A DNA stretch of 64,000 nt from KK5 sp034043675 (GTDB taxonomy: Bacteria; Pseudomonadota; Gammaproteobacteria; Burkholderiales; Burkholderiaceae_C). The notes beneath the pieces were generated by a model, which was not told the origin of the DNA, did not search any database, and worked only from the letters and a program-made list of their open reading frames with translations. The stretch covers positions 186,001 to 250,000 of the forward strand of contig NZ_JAXCLA010000009.1 in assembly GCF_034043675.1 (NCBI RefSeq), written 5' to 3'. Below, in pieces: positions 17,753-27,022 of this stretch; positions within the stretch are counted from its first letter, which is position 1, and each line of letters starts with the position of its first letter. The translations under genes and the position numbers were made by a program.

Positions 17753-18721
17753 TCAGCCCAGGAACTCTGCCGGCACCGGCTGCAACTCGGTGTGCATGTC
17801 CAGGAACCAGCGGATCACGCGCTTTACGCGGGCCGGCATGCGGCGGTCGCGCAGCCGGATGATCGAGATCTGCTGGCGGGCGACCAGCGAGCCTTGCCCC
17901 GGGTTGCCGACGATCCTGAGTCGGCCCGTCTCGATGCGGTCAATCACGACGTGGCGGGGCATGATCGTCACGCCCAACTGGCCCTCGACCATCGCCATGG
18001 CGCCGCGCATGTCGTTGAACTCGCCCTGGATCTGCAGCGCCACAGCGGGGATCGCCTCGGCGCCTTGGTAGTGCGCGCGGATCCAGCAGTTCAGGCACTC
18101 GATCATGCCGGGGTAGACGATCATCGGCAGGCCCAGCAGCTCGTCGAGCGTGGCGGGCGCCGGGCCGGCGGGCTCCCGCGTCGATTCCACGAGCACGTAT
18201 TCCTCGAAGCAGAACGGGTAGTTCTGGATCGCCGGCATGTCGATGTCGTGGTTGACGAAGCCGAAGTCGATGTGTCCTTGCTGCAGTTCGCGTGCGACCT
18301 CGGCGCTGGAGCGCAGCTCGATGCGCAGCAGGATGTCCGGATGCTCGCGCCGGCGCTCCAGCAGCCAGCCGAAATGCGGCGCGTGGATGCAGCTCTCCGG
18401 CATCGCATAGCTGACCTCGCCGCGCAGCGATTCGAACTCCTCATTCAGCTTCTCGAGGAATCGGCTGGCGTGGTCCATGTATGCATGCGCGTACTGCGCG
18501 AGCAACTGGCCCGATGGCGTCAGCATCACGCGCGAACCGGCGCGCACGAACAGCTGCGTGTTCAACCGTTCTTCCAGTTTGGCGATTTGCTGGCTGACGG
18601 CGCCCTGCGTCAGCGCCGCAAGCTCGGCCGCTGCCGAGAAGCTCTGAGCGTTGACGACGGCCAGGAATGACCGGAATAACCGGGGATCCAGCCGTTCGAA
18701 GTCACTTGCTGTCCAGCCCAT
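17753..18721 (-). CDS. LysR-family transcriptional regulator
   Basis: A 322-residue regulator. The N-terminal winged helix reads LFRSFLAVVNAQSFSAAAEL then TQGAVSQQIAKLEERLNTQL, the normal LysR HTH, followed by a linker helix and a periplasmic-binding-protein-like effector domain (FGFVNHDIDMP, GQLGVTIMPRHVV). I chose ATG 18721, preceded by GGGAG; a longer frame to 18862 only adds low-complexity residues. Convergent with and 3 bp from the MfnB-partner gene, so it may or may not regulate that operon. Confidence 0.92.
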   Translation of the reverse strand: MGWTASDFERLDPRLFRSFLAVVNAQSFSAAAELAALTQGAVSQQIAKLEERLNTQLFVRAGSRVMLTPSGQLLAQYAHAYMDHASRFLEKLNEEFESLRGEVSYAMPESCIHAPHFGWLLERRREHPDILLRIELRSSAEVARELQQGHIDFGFVNHDIDMPAIQNYPFCFEEYVLVESTREPAGPAPATLDELLGLPMIVYPGMIECLNCWIRAHYQGAEAIPAVALQIQGEFNDMRGAMAMVEGQLGVTIMPRHVVIDRIETGRLRIVGNPGQGSLVARQQISIIRLRDRRMPARVKRVIRWFLDMHTELQPVPAEFLG

Positions 18722-18919
18722 TGCATCAAGCTCCCGCTGTGGAGGATCCGGAACCTTGTCCGGATGATGCAGCAGCGGGCCATGCGCGACAACGGGCTGA
18801 ATACCTATCGACAGTTGCGCCGCGCCGTCTGGCAGGTTTGGCGGTAGAGGACTCGTTAGCATGACGATGCGAAGACCTCAGTGCTCATTCGTACGCTCTT
18901 CGCGCTGCGCGGGCGCCTC

Positions 18920-19534
18920 TCATTGCTGCATGTACTCCGCGCTGCCGATCCAGCGGACGAGCTGCATCAGCGAGGGCGCGCGCGTCTTGCCCAGCAGGTT
19001 GCGTACATGGCTGCGCAGCGTGCTGATCTTCAGGCCCAGGTGTTCGGCCGCCTGCTCGACGGCCAGCCCGTCGGCCAGAAGCAGCAGCACGTAGCGCTCG
19101 GTCGTCGTCAGGCGGCACTGCTGGCACAGCGCATCGATGCGGGCGCGCTGGCTCAGGGCCGGCTCGTCCATGTGGACCAGCAGCAGGAGACAGCCGGTTG
19201 GCCATGCGGCGCCGTGCGAGAGACTCGGGCTGGCGATGCTGATGTCCAGCCACCCGGTGCGCTGGCCCGGCGCGAACCATAAACCGGTATGGGTCGAGTG
19301 GCCGCAGCTGGCCTGGTTCAGCAAGCCCTCGAGCTGGCCGGCCTTCAACTGGCCGAAGCTCATCAGACGGCTCGCCGTGCAGGAGGCGTGCCCCTCGTAG
19401 AACATGCGCTCGGCGCTGCTGTTCGCGAACACGATCCGGCGGTCGGGCAGCGCGGCCAGCAGCGGCTGCGGCAGTGTGGACAGCAGGTGATCGGACCTCG
19501 AATGTCCGCCTGCGGCTTCATTGAATGACAGCAT
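18920..19534 (-). CDS. LuxR-type HTH transcriptional regulator
   Basis: A 204-residue protein with a PAS-like N-terminal part (LLAALPDRRIVFANSSAERM) and a C-terminal LuxR/GerE HTH: LTTTERYVLLLLADGLAVEQ, AAEHLGLKISTLRSHVRNLL, LGKT. It has no receiver domain, so it is a single-component regulator; the PAS-like region may sense a ligand. Start ATG 19534 has TGGAGGT 7 bp upstream; a longer frame to 19570 is possible but lacks a site. Target genes unknown. Confidence 0.86.
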   Translation of the reverse strand: MLSFNEAAGGHSRSDHLLSTLPQPLLAALPDRRIVFANSSAERMFYEGHASCTASRLMSFGQLKAGQLEGLLNQASCGHSTHTGLWFAPGQRTGWLDISIASPSLSHGAAWPTGCLLLLVHMDEPALSQRARIDALCQQCRLTTTERYVLLLLADGLAVEQAAEHLGLKISTLRSHVRNLLGKTRAPSLMQLVRWIGSAEYMQQ

Positions 19535-19706
19535 GTCGGAACCTCCACGATTTCTTTTTGTTACTGGCATGCAGTTTGGTTTTTGGAACAGCGTCGCGCA
19601 ACCGGTCCGATCTAATGACCACCATTGCGAACGCTGATGCCTTCGCGCGGCGCGGGTGCATGCGGACTACACTGCCGCTCCCCGCAGCCGCCGTGCTTCT
19701 CGCTCC

Positions 19707-20954
19707 ATGCCCGCCTCGTCCCTATCACCAAATCCCCGAGCTGCTGTCGTCGGCGGTGGTCCCGCAGGATTGATGGCCGCCGAAGTGTTGAGGGCGCGGG
19801 GTGTCGAGGTCGATGTCTACGATGCGATGGCTTCGGTCGGCCGCAAGTTCCTGCTGGCCGGCAAGGGCGGCCTGAACCTGACCCATTCCGAGCCCTTCGA
19901 ACCCTTCCTCGGCCGCTTCGCCGAGCGGGCGCCGCAGATCGAGCCGCTGCTGCGCGCCTTTGACGGCCCGGCCTTGCGCGAGTGGGCGGCGGGCCTGGGC
20001 ATTGAGACCTTCGTCGGCACCTCGGGCCGCGTGTTCCCGGCGGACATGAAAGCCGCGCCGCTGCTGCGCGCCTGGCTGCACCGGCTGCGCGAGGCGGGCG
20101 TGCGCTTCCACATGCGGCGGCGCTGGCTGGGCTGGACGGAGGATGGCGCGCTGCGCTTCGCGGGCGCCGATGGCGAATCGACGGTCAAACCCGATGCCAC
20201 CGTGCTCGCACTGGGCGGCGCGTCCTGGCCGCAGCTGGGGTCGGACGGCAGTTGGGTCGAGCTGCTGGCCGCGCGCGGCGTGGACATCGCGGCGCTGCGT
20301 CCGTCCAACTGCGGCTTCGATCTCGCAAGGCCCTGGACCGCGCATTTCGCCGAGCGCTTTGCCGGCCAGCCGATCAAGCCGGTGGCGCTTCATTTCGAAG
20401 GGCAGGGCGGCCGTCGCAAGTTCGATCGCCGCGGCGAGTTCGTCGTCACCGCGACCGGCATCGAAGGCTCGCTGATCTATGCGGCCAGCGCCCTGATCCG
20501 CGAGGAGATCGCCGAGTTCGGCAGTGCCACGATCCATCTCGACCTGCTGCCGGACCGCGATGCCGCCTTCGTCGCAGCCGAGTGCGCGCGCCCTCGCGGA
20601 TCCCGCTCGCTGTCCACGCACCTGAAGAGCCGCCTCGGCATCGAGGGCCTGAAGGCCGGCCTGCTGCATGAGCTGCTGAGCAAGGAGCAGTACCACGACA
20701 CGGCCGTGCTGGCCGCCACGCTGAAGCGCCTGCCGCTGACGCTCGCCGCCGCGCGACCGGTGGCCGAGGCGATCAGCACCGCGGGCGGCGTGCGCTTCGA
20801 GGCACTGGACGAGCGGCTGATGCTGCGCGCGCTGCCCGGCGTGTTCTGCGCCGGCGAGATGCTCGACTGGGAGGCGCCCACCGGCGGCTACCTGCTCACC
20901 GCCAGCATGGCCAGCGGCCGCGCCGCGGGGCACGGTGCGGGGGTTTTCCTCTAG
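19707..20954 (+). CDS. NAD(P)/FAD-dependent flavoprotein, TIGR03862/BaiN-like
   Basis: A 415-residue HI0933/BaiN-like flavoprotein. The dinucleotide motif VVGGGPAGLMAAEVL is at residues 14-28, followed by VGRKFLLAGKGGLNLTHSEP, diagnostic of this group. The C-terminal FAD loop is visible in GVFCAGEMLDWEAPTGGYLL. The 'PP_4765 family' variant lacks the longer insert of E. coli YhiN. Family members are thought to be oxidoreductases of uncertain substrate. ATG 19707 was chosen as the last Met before the Rossmann motif; an ATG 51 bp upstream is possible. CTAGCCG gtgata CGGCTAG (20984-21003) lies behind the stop. Confidence 0.88.
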   Translation: MPASSLSPNPRAAVVGGGPAGLMAAEVLRARGVEVDVYDAMASVGRKFLLAGKGGLNLTHSEPFEPFLGRFAERAPQIEPLLRAFDGPALREWAAGLGIETFVGTSGRVFPADMKAAPLLRAWLHRLREAGVRFHMRRRWLGWTEDGALRFAGADGESTVKPDATVLALGGASWPQLGSDGSWVELLAARGVDIAALRPSNCGFDLARPWTAHFAERFAGQPIKPVALHFEGQGGRRKFDRRGEFVVTATGIEGSLIYAASALIREEIAEFGSATIHLDLLPDRDAAFVAAECARPRGSRSLSTHLKSRLGIEGLKAGLLHELLSKEQYHDTAVLAATLKRLPLTLAAARPVAEAISTAGGVRFEALDERLMLRALPGVFCAGEMLDWEAPTGGYLLTASMASGRAAGHGAGVFL

Positions 20955-20983
20955 AGCGGAAACACCGACTGGCTGGGCAAACA

Positions 20984-21003
20984 CTAGCCGGTGATACGGC
21001 TAG
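20984..21003. terminator. 7-bp stem palindrome after flavoprotein gene
   Basis: CTAGCCG gtgata CGGCTAG forms a perfect 7-bp stem 30 bp behind the flavoprotein stop and about 70 bp before the beta-helix gene. No T-tract follows at once, so it may be a weak terminator or an operator for the downstream operon. Confidence 0.4.
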
Positions 21004-21074
21004 CCATCGTTATATTTCCTCCAGACCCTGGTCGCCCTGCCAGGGAAAAAATCAATCTGGAGTGAGACGCTCTT

Positions 21075-22352
21075 ATGGGAACGAAGACATTGGCGGCCTT
21101 GCCATGCTGGGCCGTTGCTGCCGCACTGGCCGCGGCATTGGTCGGCTGCTCCAAGCAGGACGCCGCGCCGGTAGGCGGACCCTCCGGCGCCCTGGCCGGT
21201 GACCTGAAGGTCGACACCGAGCTGCAGAAGAAGATCCAGGAACAGCTACTGGACGCCAAGCCGGGCACCGTCGTCGAGATCCCCGCCGGCAGCTATCACT
21301 TCGACCGCGGCCTCTCGCTGCGCGCCAATGGCGTGACGATCCGCGGCGCCGGCAAGGACAAGACCATCCTCTCGTTCAAGGACCAGACGAGCGGCCCCGA
21401 GGGCCTGATCGTCTACGCCAGCGACTTCACCTTGGAAGGCCTGACCATCGAGGACAGCAAGGGCGACGGCGTCAAGATCAACGACGGCGAGAACATCACC
21501 GTACGCGGCGTGCGTGTGCGCTGGACCGGCGGCCCCAAGACCAGCAACGGCCCCTACGGCATCTACCCGGTCAAGACGAAGAACGTGCTGATCGAGGACT
21601 CCGAGGCCTGGGGAGCGGCCGACGCCGGCATCTACGTCGGCCAGAGCCGCGACGTGATCGTGCGCCGCTGCCATGCCGAGCAGAACGTGGCCGGCATCGA
21701 GATCGAGAACACGATCAACGCGGACGTCTACGACAACGTCGCCACCGGCAATACCGGCGGCATCCTCGTGTTCAACATGCCCAACCTGACGCAGCACGGC
21801 TACGGCACGCGCGTCTACAAGAACAAGGCCGTCAAGAACAACCTCGGCAACTTCGGCGCCAAGGGCACGGCCGTGGCCAGCGTGCCCGCCGGCTCGGGCA
21901 TCGTCGTCAACAGCAACTCGAAGGTCGAGATCTTCGACAACGACATCGCCGACAACGCCACCGCCAACGTGATCGTGTCGAGCTACTACTCCACCGGCTA
22001 CTTCACCGCCGGCGGCACCGAGCCCGACTACGACCCGTATCCGCGCGCGATCTACGTGCTGGACAACCGCTTCAGCGGCGGCGGCGATTCGCCCGACGGC
22101 CTGGACCTGAAGACCTTGAAGACGGTGATGTTCGGCATCAACGGCCGCTTCCCCGACGTCGTGTGGGACGGCTACCGCGACGAGAAGCGCGCCAACGTCG
22201 CCGAGGAACGCATCTGCGTGAAGAACGGCAAGTCCGAGGTGCTCAACGCCGACGGCCCCAACAAGTACAAGGACCCGAAGGTCGACACCAAGTCGCACGA
22301 CTGCGAACTGCCCCGATTGCCGGCAGTGGAACTCAAAGGCCGCAGCGCCTGA
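21075..22352 (+). CDS. parallel beta-helix repeat lipoprotein (TIGR03805-like)
   Basis: A 425-residue exported protein. The lipoprotein signal ends in ALVGCSKQ (lipobox VGC, Cys about residue 25). The mature part is a right-handed parallel beta-helix: repeated coils such as VTIRGAGKDKTILSF, FTLEGLTIEDSKGDGVKIND, VLIEDSEAWGAADAGIYVGQ and GILVFNMPNLTQHGYGTRVY. Beta-helices of this kind bind or process polysaccharides, but this family has no proven activity. It is the first gene of an operon with a diheme cytochrome (40 bp away), a TonB receptor and a NIPSNAP protein; the beta-helix plus diheme pairing recurs in other proteobacteria as TIGR03805/TIGR03806. Confidence 0.88.
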   Translation: MGTKTLAALPCWAVAAALAAALVGCSKQDAAPVGGPSGALAGDLKVDTELQKKIQEQLLDAKPGTVVEIPAGSYHFDRGLSLRANGVTIRGAGKDKTILSFKDQTSGPEGLIVYASDFTLEGLTIEDSKGDGVKINDGENITVRGVRVRWTGGPKTSNGPYGIYPVKTKNVLIEDSEAWGAADAGIYVGQSRDVIVRRCHAEQNVAGIEIENTINADVYDNVATGNTGGILVFNMPNLTQHGYGTRVYKNKAVKNNLGNFGAKGTAVASVPAGSGIVVNSNSKVEIFDNDIADNATANVIVSSYYSTGYFTAGGTEPDYDPYPRAIYVLDNRFSGGGDSPDGLDLKTLKTVMFGINGRFPDVVWDGYRDEKRANVAEERICVKNGKSEVLNADGPNKYKDPKVDTKSHDCELPRLPAVELKGRSA

Positions 22353-22391
22353 GCGCGGCCACTAGAAAAAATAGAAAGCTAGAGACAAGAA

Positions 22392-23549
22392 GTGCTGTTC
22401 AACGCCGTAAAGACCCTGGGCGCGCTGGCGCTCGCCGCCGGCCTGCTGTCGGCCTGCAATTCGACCGAACCCGTCAACTTCATCGCCGAGGGCACGCCCG
22501 CCAAGCTCAGTGCCTGGCACCTGCTGAAGACCGGTGGCATGAAGCTGGAGCTCAATGCCGGCGTCCAACCCTACGACCTCAACACGCCGCTGTTCACCGA
22601 CAACGCGCACAAGCTGCGCACGATCTGGATGCCCGGCGGCGTGTCGGCCACCTATGCGGAGAAGGAGAGCTTTGACTTCCCCGTCGGCACGGTCATCACC
22701 AAGACCTTCTACTACCCGAAGGCCGACGGCTCGCTGCTGCAGACCAGCAGCGGCAACTACGACCTGCAGCAGGGCCGCGCGCTGGACCTGAGCCGCGTGC
22801 GCCTGGTGGAGACGCGGCTGCTGGTGCGCCGCAAGGACGGCTGGGTCGCGCTGCCCTATGTGTGGAACGCCGAGCAGACCGAAGCCGTGCTCTCTCGTAC
22901 CGGCGACGACATCGCCATGACCTTGAAGGACGACGACGGTAGTTCGCACGCCTTCACCTACGTGGTGCCGAACCAGAACCAGTGCGCGAGCTGCCACGTC
23001 GCGAAGATCAAGGGCAAAGACCTGCAGCCGATCGGCTTGAAGGCCCGCCACCTGAACCGGTCGTTTACTTACGCCGATGGCACGACCGAGAACCAGCTGG
23101 AGCACCTGGTCAAGACCGGCTACCTGAGCGGCCTGCCCGCCACCGACGTGCCCCGCAACGCCGACTGGCGCGACACCAAGCAGCCGCTGGAGGCGCGCGC
23201 CCGGGCCTACCTGGACATCAACTGCGCGCATTGCCACAACCCGGTCGGCGCGGCCAACAACACCGGCCTGAACCTTGAGCCCTTCCTGACTATGGGCCGC
23301 CATCAGGGCGTCTGCAAGCCACCGGTGGCGGCGGGCAAGGGCACCGGCGACCGCGGCTTCGGCATCGTGCCGGGCCAGCCCGACCAATCGATCATGACCT
23401 TCCGCCTGGCCTCGACCGAGGGCGGAATCATGATGCCCGAGCTCGGCCGCAGCACCGTCCATGACGAAGGCCTGAAGCTGATCCGCGAGTGGATCAAGGC
23501 CATGCCCGGCGCCTGCGAGGCGGCCGTGCCGGAGAGCAACAAGTCCTGA
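22392..23549 (+). CDS. SO2930-family diheme c-type cytochrome lipoprotein (TIGR03806-like)
   Basis: A 385-residue protein starting with GTG at 22392. A lipoprotein signal with LLSACNST is followed by a beta-rich domain (PYDLNTPLFTDNAHKLRTIW) and two haem-binding CxxCH motifs: QCASCHVAK and NCAHCHNPV. The C-terminal MMPELGRS may supply an axial Met. The family is the usual partner of the beta-helix protein just upstream. It probably transfers electrons in the periplasm; the substrate is not known. Spacing to the TonB receptor gene is 32 bp, consistent with one transcript. Confidence 0.9.
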   Translation: MLFNAVKTLGALALAAGLLSACNSTEPVNFIAEGTPAKLSAWHLLKTGGMKLELNAGVQPYDLNTPLFTDNAHKLRTIWMPGGVSATYAEKESFDFPVGTVITKTFYYPKADGSLLQTSSGNYDLQQGRALDLSRVRLVETRLLVRRKDGWVALPYVWNAEQTEAVLSRTGDDIAMTLKDDDGSSHAFTYVVPNQNQCASCHVAKIKGKDLQPIGLKARHLNRSFTYADGTTENQLEHLVKTGYLSGLPATDVPRNADWRDTKQPLEARARAYLDINCAHCHNPVGAANNTGLNLEPFLTMGRHQGVCKPPVAAGKGTGDRGFGIVPGQPDQSIMTFRLASTEGGIMMPELGRSTVHDEGLKLIREWIKAMPGACEAAVPESNKS

Positions 23550-23581
23550 GTCCATAACGAACTGCCAAGGAGACACCGACG

Positions 23582-26068
23582 ATGAAAGCCCGCCCCACCC
23601 TCATCGCACTCGCGGCTGCTGCCGCTGTCACCGCGTCCGCGCCGGCCTTCGCTCAGGACGAGGGCGGTGTGCAGAACCTCGGCGTCGTCCAGGTCACCGG
23701 CCAGAGCCGCGTGCAGCAGTTGCAGGAAGTGCCGATCACGATGAGCGTGCTCGGCGCGGAGACGATCAAGGCGGTGGGCGCCACCAGCATGGCGGGGCTG
23801 GACGGGTTGATCCCGGGCCTGAAGATCGAGGCCTCGCAGCCGACACAACCCGAGTACTCGATGCGGGGCCTGGGCAGCGGCGACTTCGGCATCGGCACCG
23901 ATGCGCCGGTGGGCATCTACCTGAACGGCGTCTATGCCGGCAAGACCGGCGGCGCGCTGCTGAACTTCAACGACGTCAAGCGCATCGAGGTGCTGAAGGG
24001 CCCGCAGGGCACGCTGTTCGGCCGCAACGCCGCCGGCGGCGCGCTGTCCATCATCAGCAACGAGCCGGGCCGGGAGCGCGAGGCCAGCGTGCTGCTGCGC
24101 CTGGGCGATCAGGGCCAGCGCCATGGCGAAGCGCTGTTCAACGCACCGATCAACGACAGCACCGCATTCCGCTTCTCGGTCGTGCGCGAGCACAAGGACG
24201 GTTGGCAGACCAACCTCTACGACGGCAGCAAGTGGGGCGGCGACGATGGCTGGGGCACGCGTGCCGCCGTCAAGTGGGTGGGCGAGAACACCACCGCGCT
24301 GCTGACCTGGGAACACGAGAGCATGAGCCAGAAGCCGCGCGCGATCATCGCGCTGCCGTCTGACGAGAAGCTCGCGACCAACCCCTTCCCCGAAGACCCG
24401 TCCACCTGGGTCAATCCGATCCGCAAGACCTTCACCAACAACTACCCCTTCGCGCTGGAGTCGCGCCGCTTCGACGGCGTGACCCTGCGGCTGACGCACG
24501 ACCTCGACTTCGCCACCTTCACCAGCACCACGGCTTACCGCGGCTTCACCGCGCAGAACGTGCAGGACAACGACGGCAACGGCGTGTTCCAGACCTCGCT
24601 GTCCACCGGCAACTTCGAGAAGAACAAGAGCTGGCAGCAGGAGTTCCGCCTGAACGGCACGACCGACAAGCTCGACTGGGTGGCCGGCGTCAGCGCCTAC
24701 TACGAGGACGCGAAGCAGCAGACCGCGCTGTACTCGAACACGCAGACGGTGGACTTGGTCGTTGGCAATGCCAGCGGCGGCCTGTTGACCCCGTTCGGCA
24801 TCACCAACCAGCTGGCGTCGTTGTTCGGCGTGCCGGGCATCAACGTGTCGGGCCTGCCCTGGACCGAGTCAATGTTCAACACCGGCAAGTACAAGGCTGC
24901 AGCGGCCTACGGCGACGTGATCTGGAAGCTGACGAAGGACACGAACGTCACCGCCGGCATCCGCTTCACGCACGACAGCAAGAGCTTCAGCTGGTACAAC
25001 CCGCCGCGCATTGCGCCGGAGCTGGATGCCACGCTCGCCGCGCTGAACGGTGGCGGTTTCTTTGACGGCGTGACGGCGAACCAGGCAGACATAGCCCAGA
25101 GCTTCGGCGTGCCGCTGGCTTATCTGCAGGCCGCCCTGGCGGCCAATAGTCTGAGTACCGACCTCGGTAAGGCGCTGCAGCAGTTGATGGGCAGCAACAT
25201 CAACTTCAATAGCCCCGAGGCCACCAATGCCGTCGTGCGCAGCAGCGCCGCCTGGAACAACACCAGTCCGCGCCTGGTGATCGACCATCACCTGAACAAG
25301 GACACGATGGTGTTCGGCTCGGTCACCCGCGGCTACCAGGCCGGCGGCTTCAACGCGATCTACAAGGAAGGCATCAGCACCTTCAGCCCCGAGACGATCA
25401 CGAACTACGAGCTGGGCATCAAGGGCAGCCTGAAGGAAGCGGGCCTGTTCTACACCGCTTCCTTGTTCCACTACGACTTCAACAACCTGCAGTCGATCGG
25501 CACCAGCAAGAGCTCCGAGGGCATCCTGACCTACATCGTCAACGTGTCCGACCAGAAGGCCACCGGCATCGATCTGGAAGGCGCCTGGCAGATCAACTCG
25601 AACTGGCGCCTGTCCGGCGCCACCGAGTTCATCAACCAGACCTACAAGCGCTACAGCTACGCCAAGGATGCCGACACCAGCATCGACATGGCCGGCCAGG
25701 CGGTGGGCACGCCGCGCGTCACCGCCACCCTGGGCCTGAACGCCCGCTACGGCATGCTGGGTGGCGAGGGCAGCGCCACCCTGAACTGGGCCTACAGCAG
25801 CGCCGAGCGCTGCAACTCCGAGACCAGCGACAAGTACATGTGCGGCAGCTTCCCGGCCTTCCGCGTCGGCGGCCCGACGAGCCGCTTCGACCTGCGCGTG
25901 GGCTGGGACGCGCCGCAGAAGAAGTGGGGCATCGCCGCCATCGTCCAGAACCTGACCGACAAGCAGTACGTGGCCTACGTCAGCTCGCTGGGCTCGGCCG
26001 TGGGCTCGCGCACCGCCAACGTCACTTCGCCGCGCGCGGTGGCGATCGAGGTCAATTTCAAGATGTGA
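23582..26068 (+). CDS. TonB-dependent receptor
   Basis: An 828-residue outer-membrane receptor. It has a signal peptide (MKARPTLIALAAAAAV... cleaved near AFAQ), a TonB-box-like VVQVTG, a plug domain (VPITMSVLGAETIKAVGATS, RIEVLKGPQGTLFGRNAAGG), then a 22-strand barrel ending in the terminal aromatic-type strand AIEVNFKM. The sequence style (VPITVSV.. FGRNAAGG) is that of the IroN/Caulobacter-type TBDRs that take up organic substrates rather than siderophores. It is third in the operon with the beta-helix lipoprotein and diheme cytochrome, which suggests import of a periplasmically modified organic molecule. Confidence 0.93.
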   Translation: MKARPTLIALAAAAAVTASAPAFAQDEGGVQNLGVVQVTGQSRVQQLQEVPITMSVLGAETIKAVGATSMAGLDGLIPGLKIEASQPTQPEYSMRGLGSGDFGIGTDAPVGIYLNGVYAGKTGGALLNFNDVKRIEVLKGPQGTLFGRNAAGGALSIISNEPGREREASVLLRLGDQGQRHGEALFNAPINDSTAFRFSVVREHKDGWQTNLYDGSKWGGDDGWGTRAAVKWVGENTTALLTWEHESMSQKPRAIIALPSDEKLATNPFPEDPSTWVNPIRKTFTNNYPFALESRRFDGVTLRLTHDLDFATFTSTTAYRGFTAQNVQDNDGNGVFQTSLSTGNFEKNKSWQQEFRLNGTTDKLDWVAGVSAYYEDAKQQTALYSNTQTVDLVVGNASGGLLTPFGITNQLASLFGVPGINVSGLPWTESMFNTGKYKAAAAYGDVIWKLTKDTNVTAGIRFTHDSKSFSWYNPPRIAPELDATLAALNGGGFFDGVTANQADIAQSFGVPLAYLQAALAANSLSTDLGKALQQLMGSNINFNSPEATNAVVRSSAAWNNTSPRLVIDHHLNKDTMVFGSVTRGYQAGGFNAIYKEGISTFSPETITNYELGIKGSLKEAGLFYTASLFHYDFNNLQSIGTSKSSEGILTYIVNVSDQKATGIDLEGAWQINSNWRLSGATEFINQTYKRYSYAKDADTSIDMAGQAVGTPRVTATLGLNARYGMLGGEGSATLNWAYSSAERCNSETSDKYMCGSFPAFRVGGPTSRFDLRVGWDAPQKKWGIAAIVQNLTDKQYVAYVSSLGSAVGSRTANVTSPRAVAIEVNFKM

Positions 26069-26427
26069 TGCCGCAGCGCCTCGTCGAGATCCGCACGTAC
26101 AAGCTCAAGCCCGACAGCGCCGAGCGCTTCGTCGCTGCGTTCCGCGCGGCATTGCCGCTGGTGCGCGCCAGCGGCATGGATGTCGTCGCCTTCGGCCGCT
26201 CCGATCATGAGCACGAGAGCTTCTGGCTGATCCGCGCCTTCGACAGCCGCGAGCAATTGGTGGCCCAGCAGGACGCGTTCTACTCCTCTGCCGCCTGGCG
26301 CGAGGGGCCGCGCGAAGCGCTGGTGGATTGCCTGGACGACTACCTGAACACGCTGCTGTGGATGTCGCCCCGGGCCGTCGAGGAACTGCGTGCCGACAAC
26401 AATGGGCTGCTCGCCGGGGGCGAGTAA
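26068..26427 (+). CDS. NIPSNAP-family protein
   Basis: A 119-residue dimeric alpha/beta-barrel protein: LVEIRTYKLKPDSAERFVAA at the start, then VVAFGRSDHEHESFWLIRAF, typical of NIPSNAP. Its ATG overlaps the TGA of the TonB receptor by one base, so it is translationally coupled and the last clear member of the operon. The role in bacteria is unknown; an enzyme of the ferredoxin-like dimeric barrel type is possible. Confidence 0.85.
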   Translation: MPQRLVEIRTYKLKPDSAERFVAAFRAALPLVRASGMDVVAFGRSDHEHESFWLIRAFDSREQLVAQQDAFYSSAAWREGPREALVDCLDDYLNTLLWMSPRAVEELRADNNGLLAGGE

Positions 26428-26486
26428 CCTGCGTGGACCTTCGCTGCGGCACCTTGACGGGATGGGCGCCGGCTTGTGGTCCGTGC

Positions 26487-26933
26487 ATGCTGCAATGCCA
26501 TCGGGTTTTGTCATTCGAGGTGGCACTGTTGCTTAAGTTCGTGGTCCGCATCGCCTTCGCAGCCGTCGGCGCCGCCTTGATCGTCGATGCCGCTCTTCCG
26601 CTCCGGGTCGAACCATTGCAGGTCGACCGGCACACCAGCGAGACGCGGACCGATCACGGCGCGGCAACTGGCGAGATCATCTATAAGGTCCACCTCGTCG
26701 GCGGGGTGCCGTCGTCTTGTTCGGTCGGTTACGCGGCCTATTCGGCGCTCAAGGATGGCGATGCCGTCGAGGTCCAGTCGACAAAGCTGTTCAGGAACTG
26801 CGTGCGCATTTCCCGGGGGGAGCAGGTTGTGGATTTTTTGAAGTACTGGCGGTGGCTGGCAGTCGCGAGCGGCATGCTCCTGCTGGCCGCGGCGCTTGGC
26901 TGGATGAGGGACGGTGACGATCTTGGCGATTGA
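26487..26933 (+). CDS. small two-TM membrane protein, function unknown
   Basis: A protein of up to 148 residues with an N-terminal helix (FVVRIAFAAVGAALIVDAAL), a periplasmic loop of about 70 residues with two cysteines (SSCSVGYAAY and FRNCVRIS) that could form a disulfide, and a C-terminal helix (WLAVASGMLLLAAALGWM). The layout resembles DUF3592-type proteins. The start is uncertain: ATG 26487, GTG 26520 and TTG 26529 (behind GAGGTGG) are in frame. Codon bias is weaker than in neighbours. It may be a separate transcript after the TonB operon. Confidence 0.6.
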   Translation: MLQCHRVLSFEVALLLKFVVRIAFAAVGAALIVDAALPLRVEPLQVDRHTSETRTDHGAATGEIIYKVHLVGGVPSSCSVGYAAYSALKDGDAVEVQSTKLFRNCVRISRGEQVVDFLKYWRWLAVASGMLLLAAALGWMRDGDDLGD

Positions 26934-27022
26934 ACCGATGAAGGGCGCTCTGTGCTGCTAGCGTCGTCGCGTGACAGTCGCTGGCTTATGCTTTGCCGCC
27001 TTCAACGAGGAGACAGCATCCA

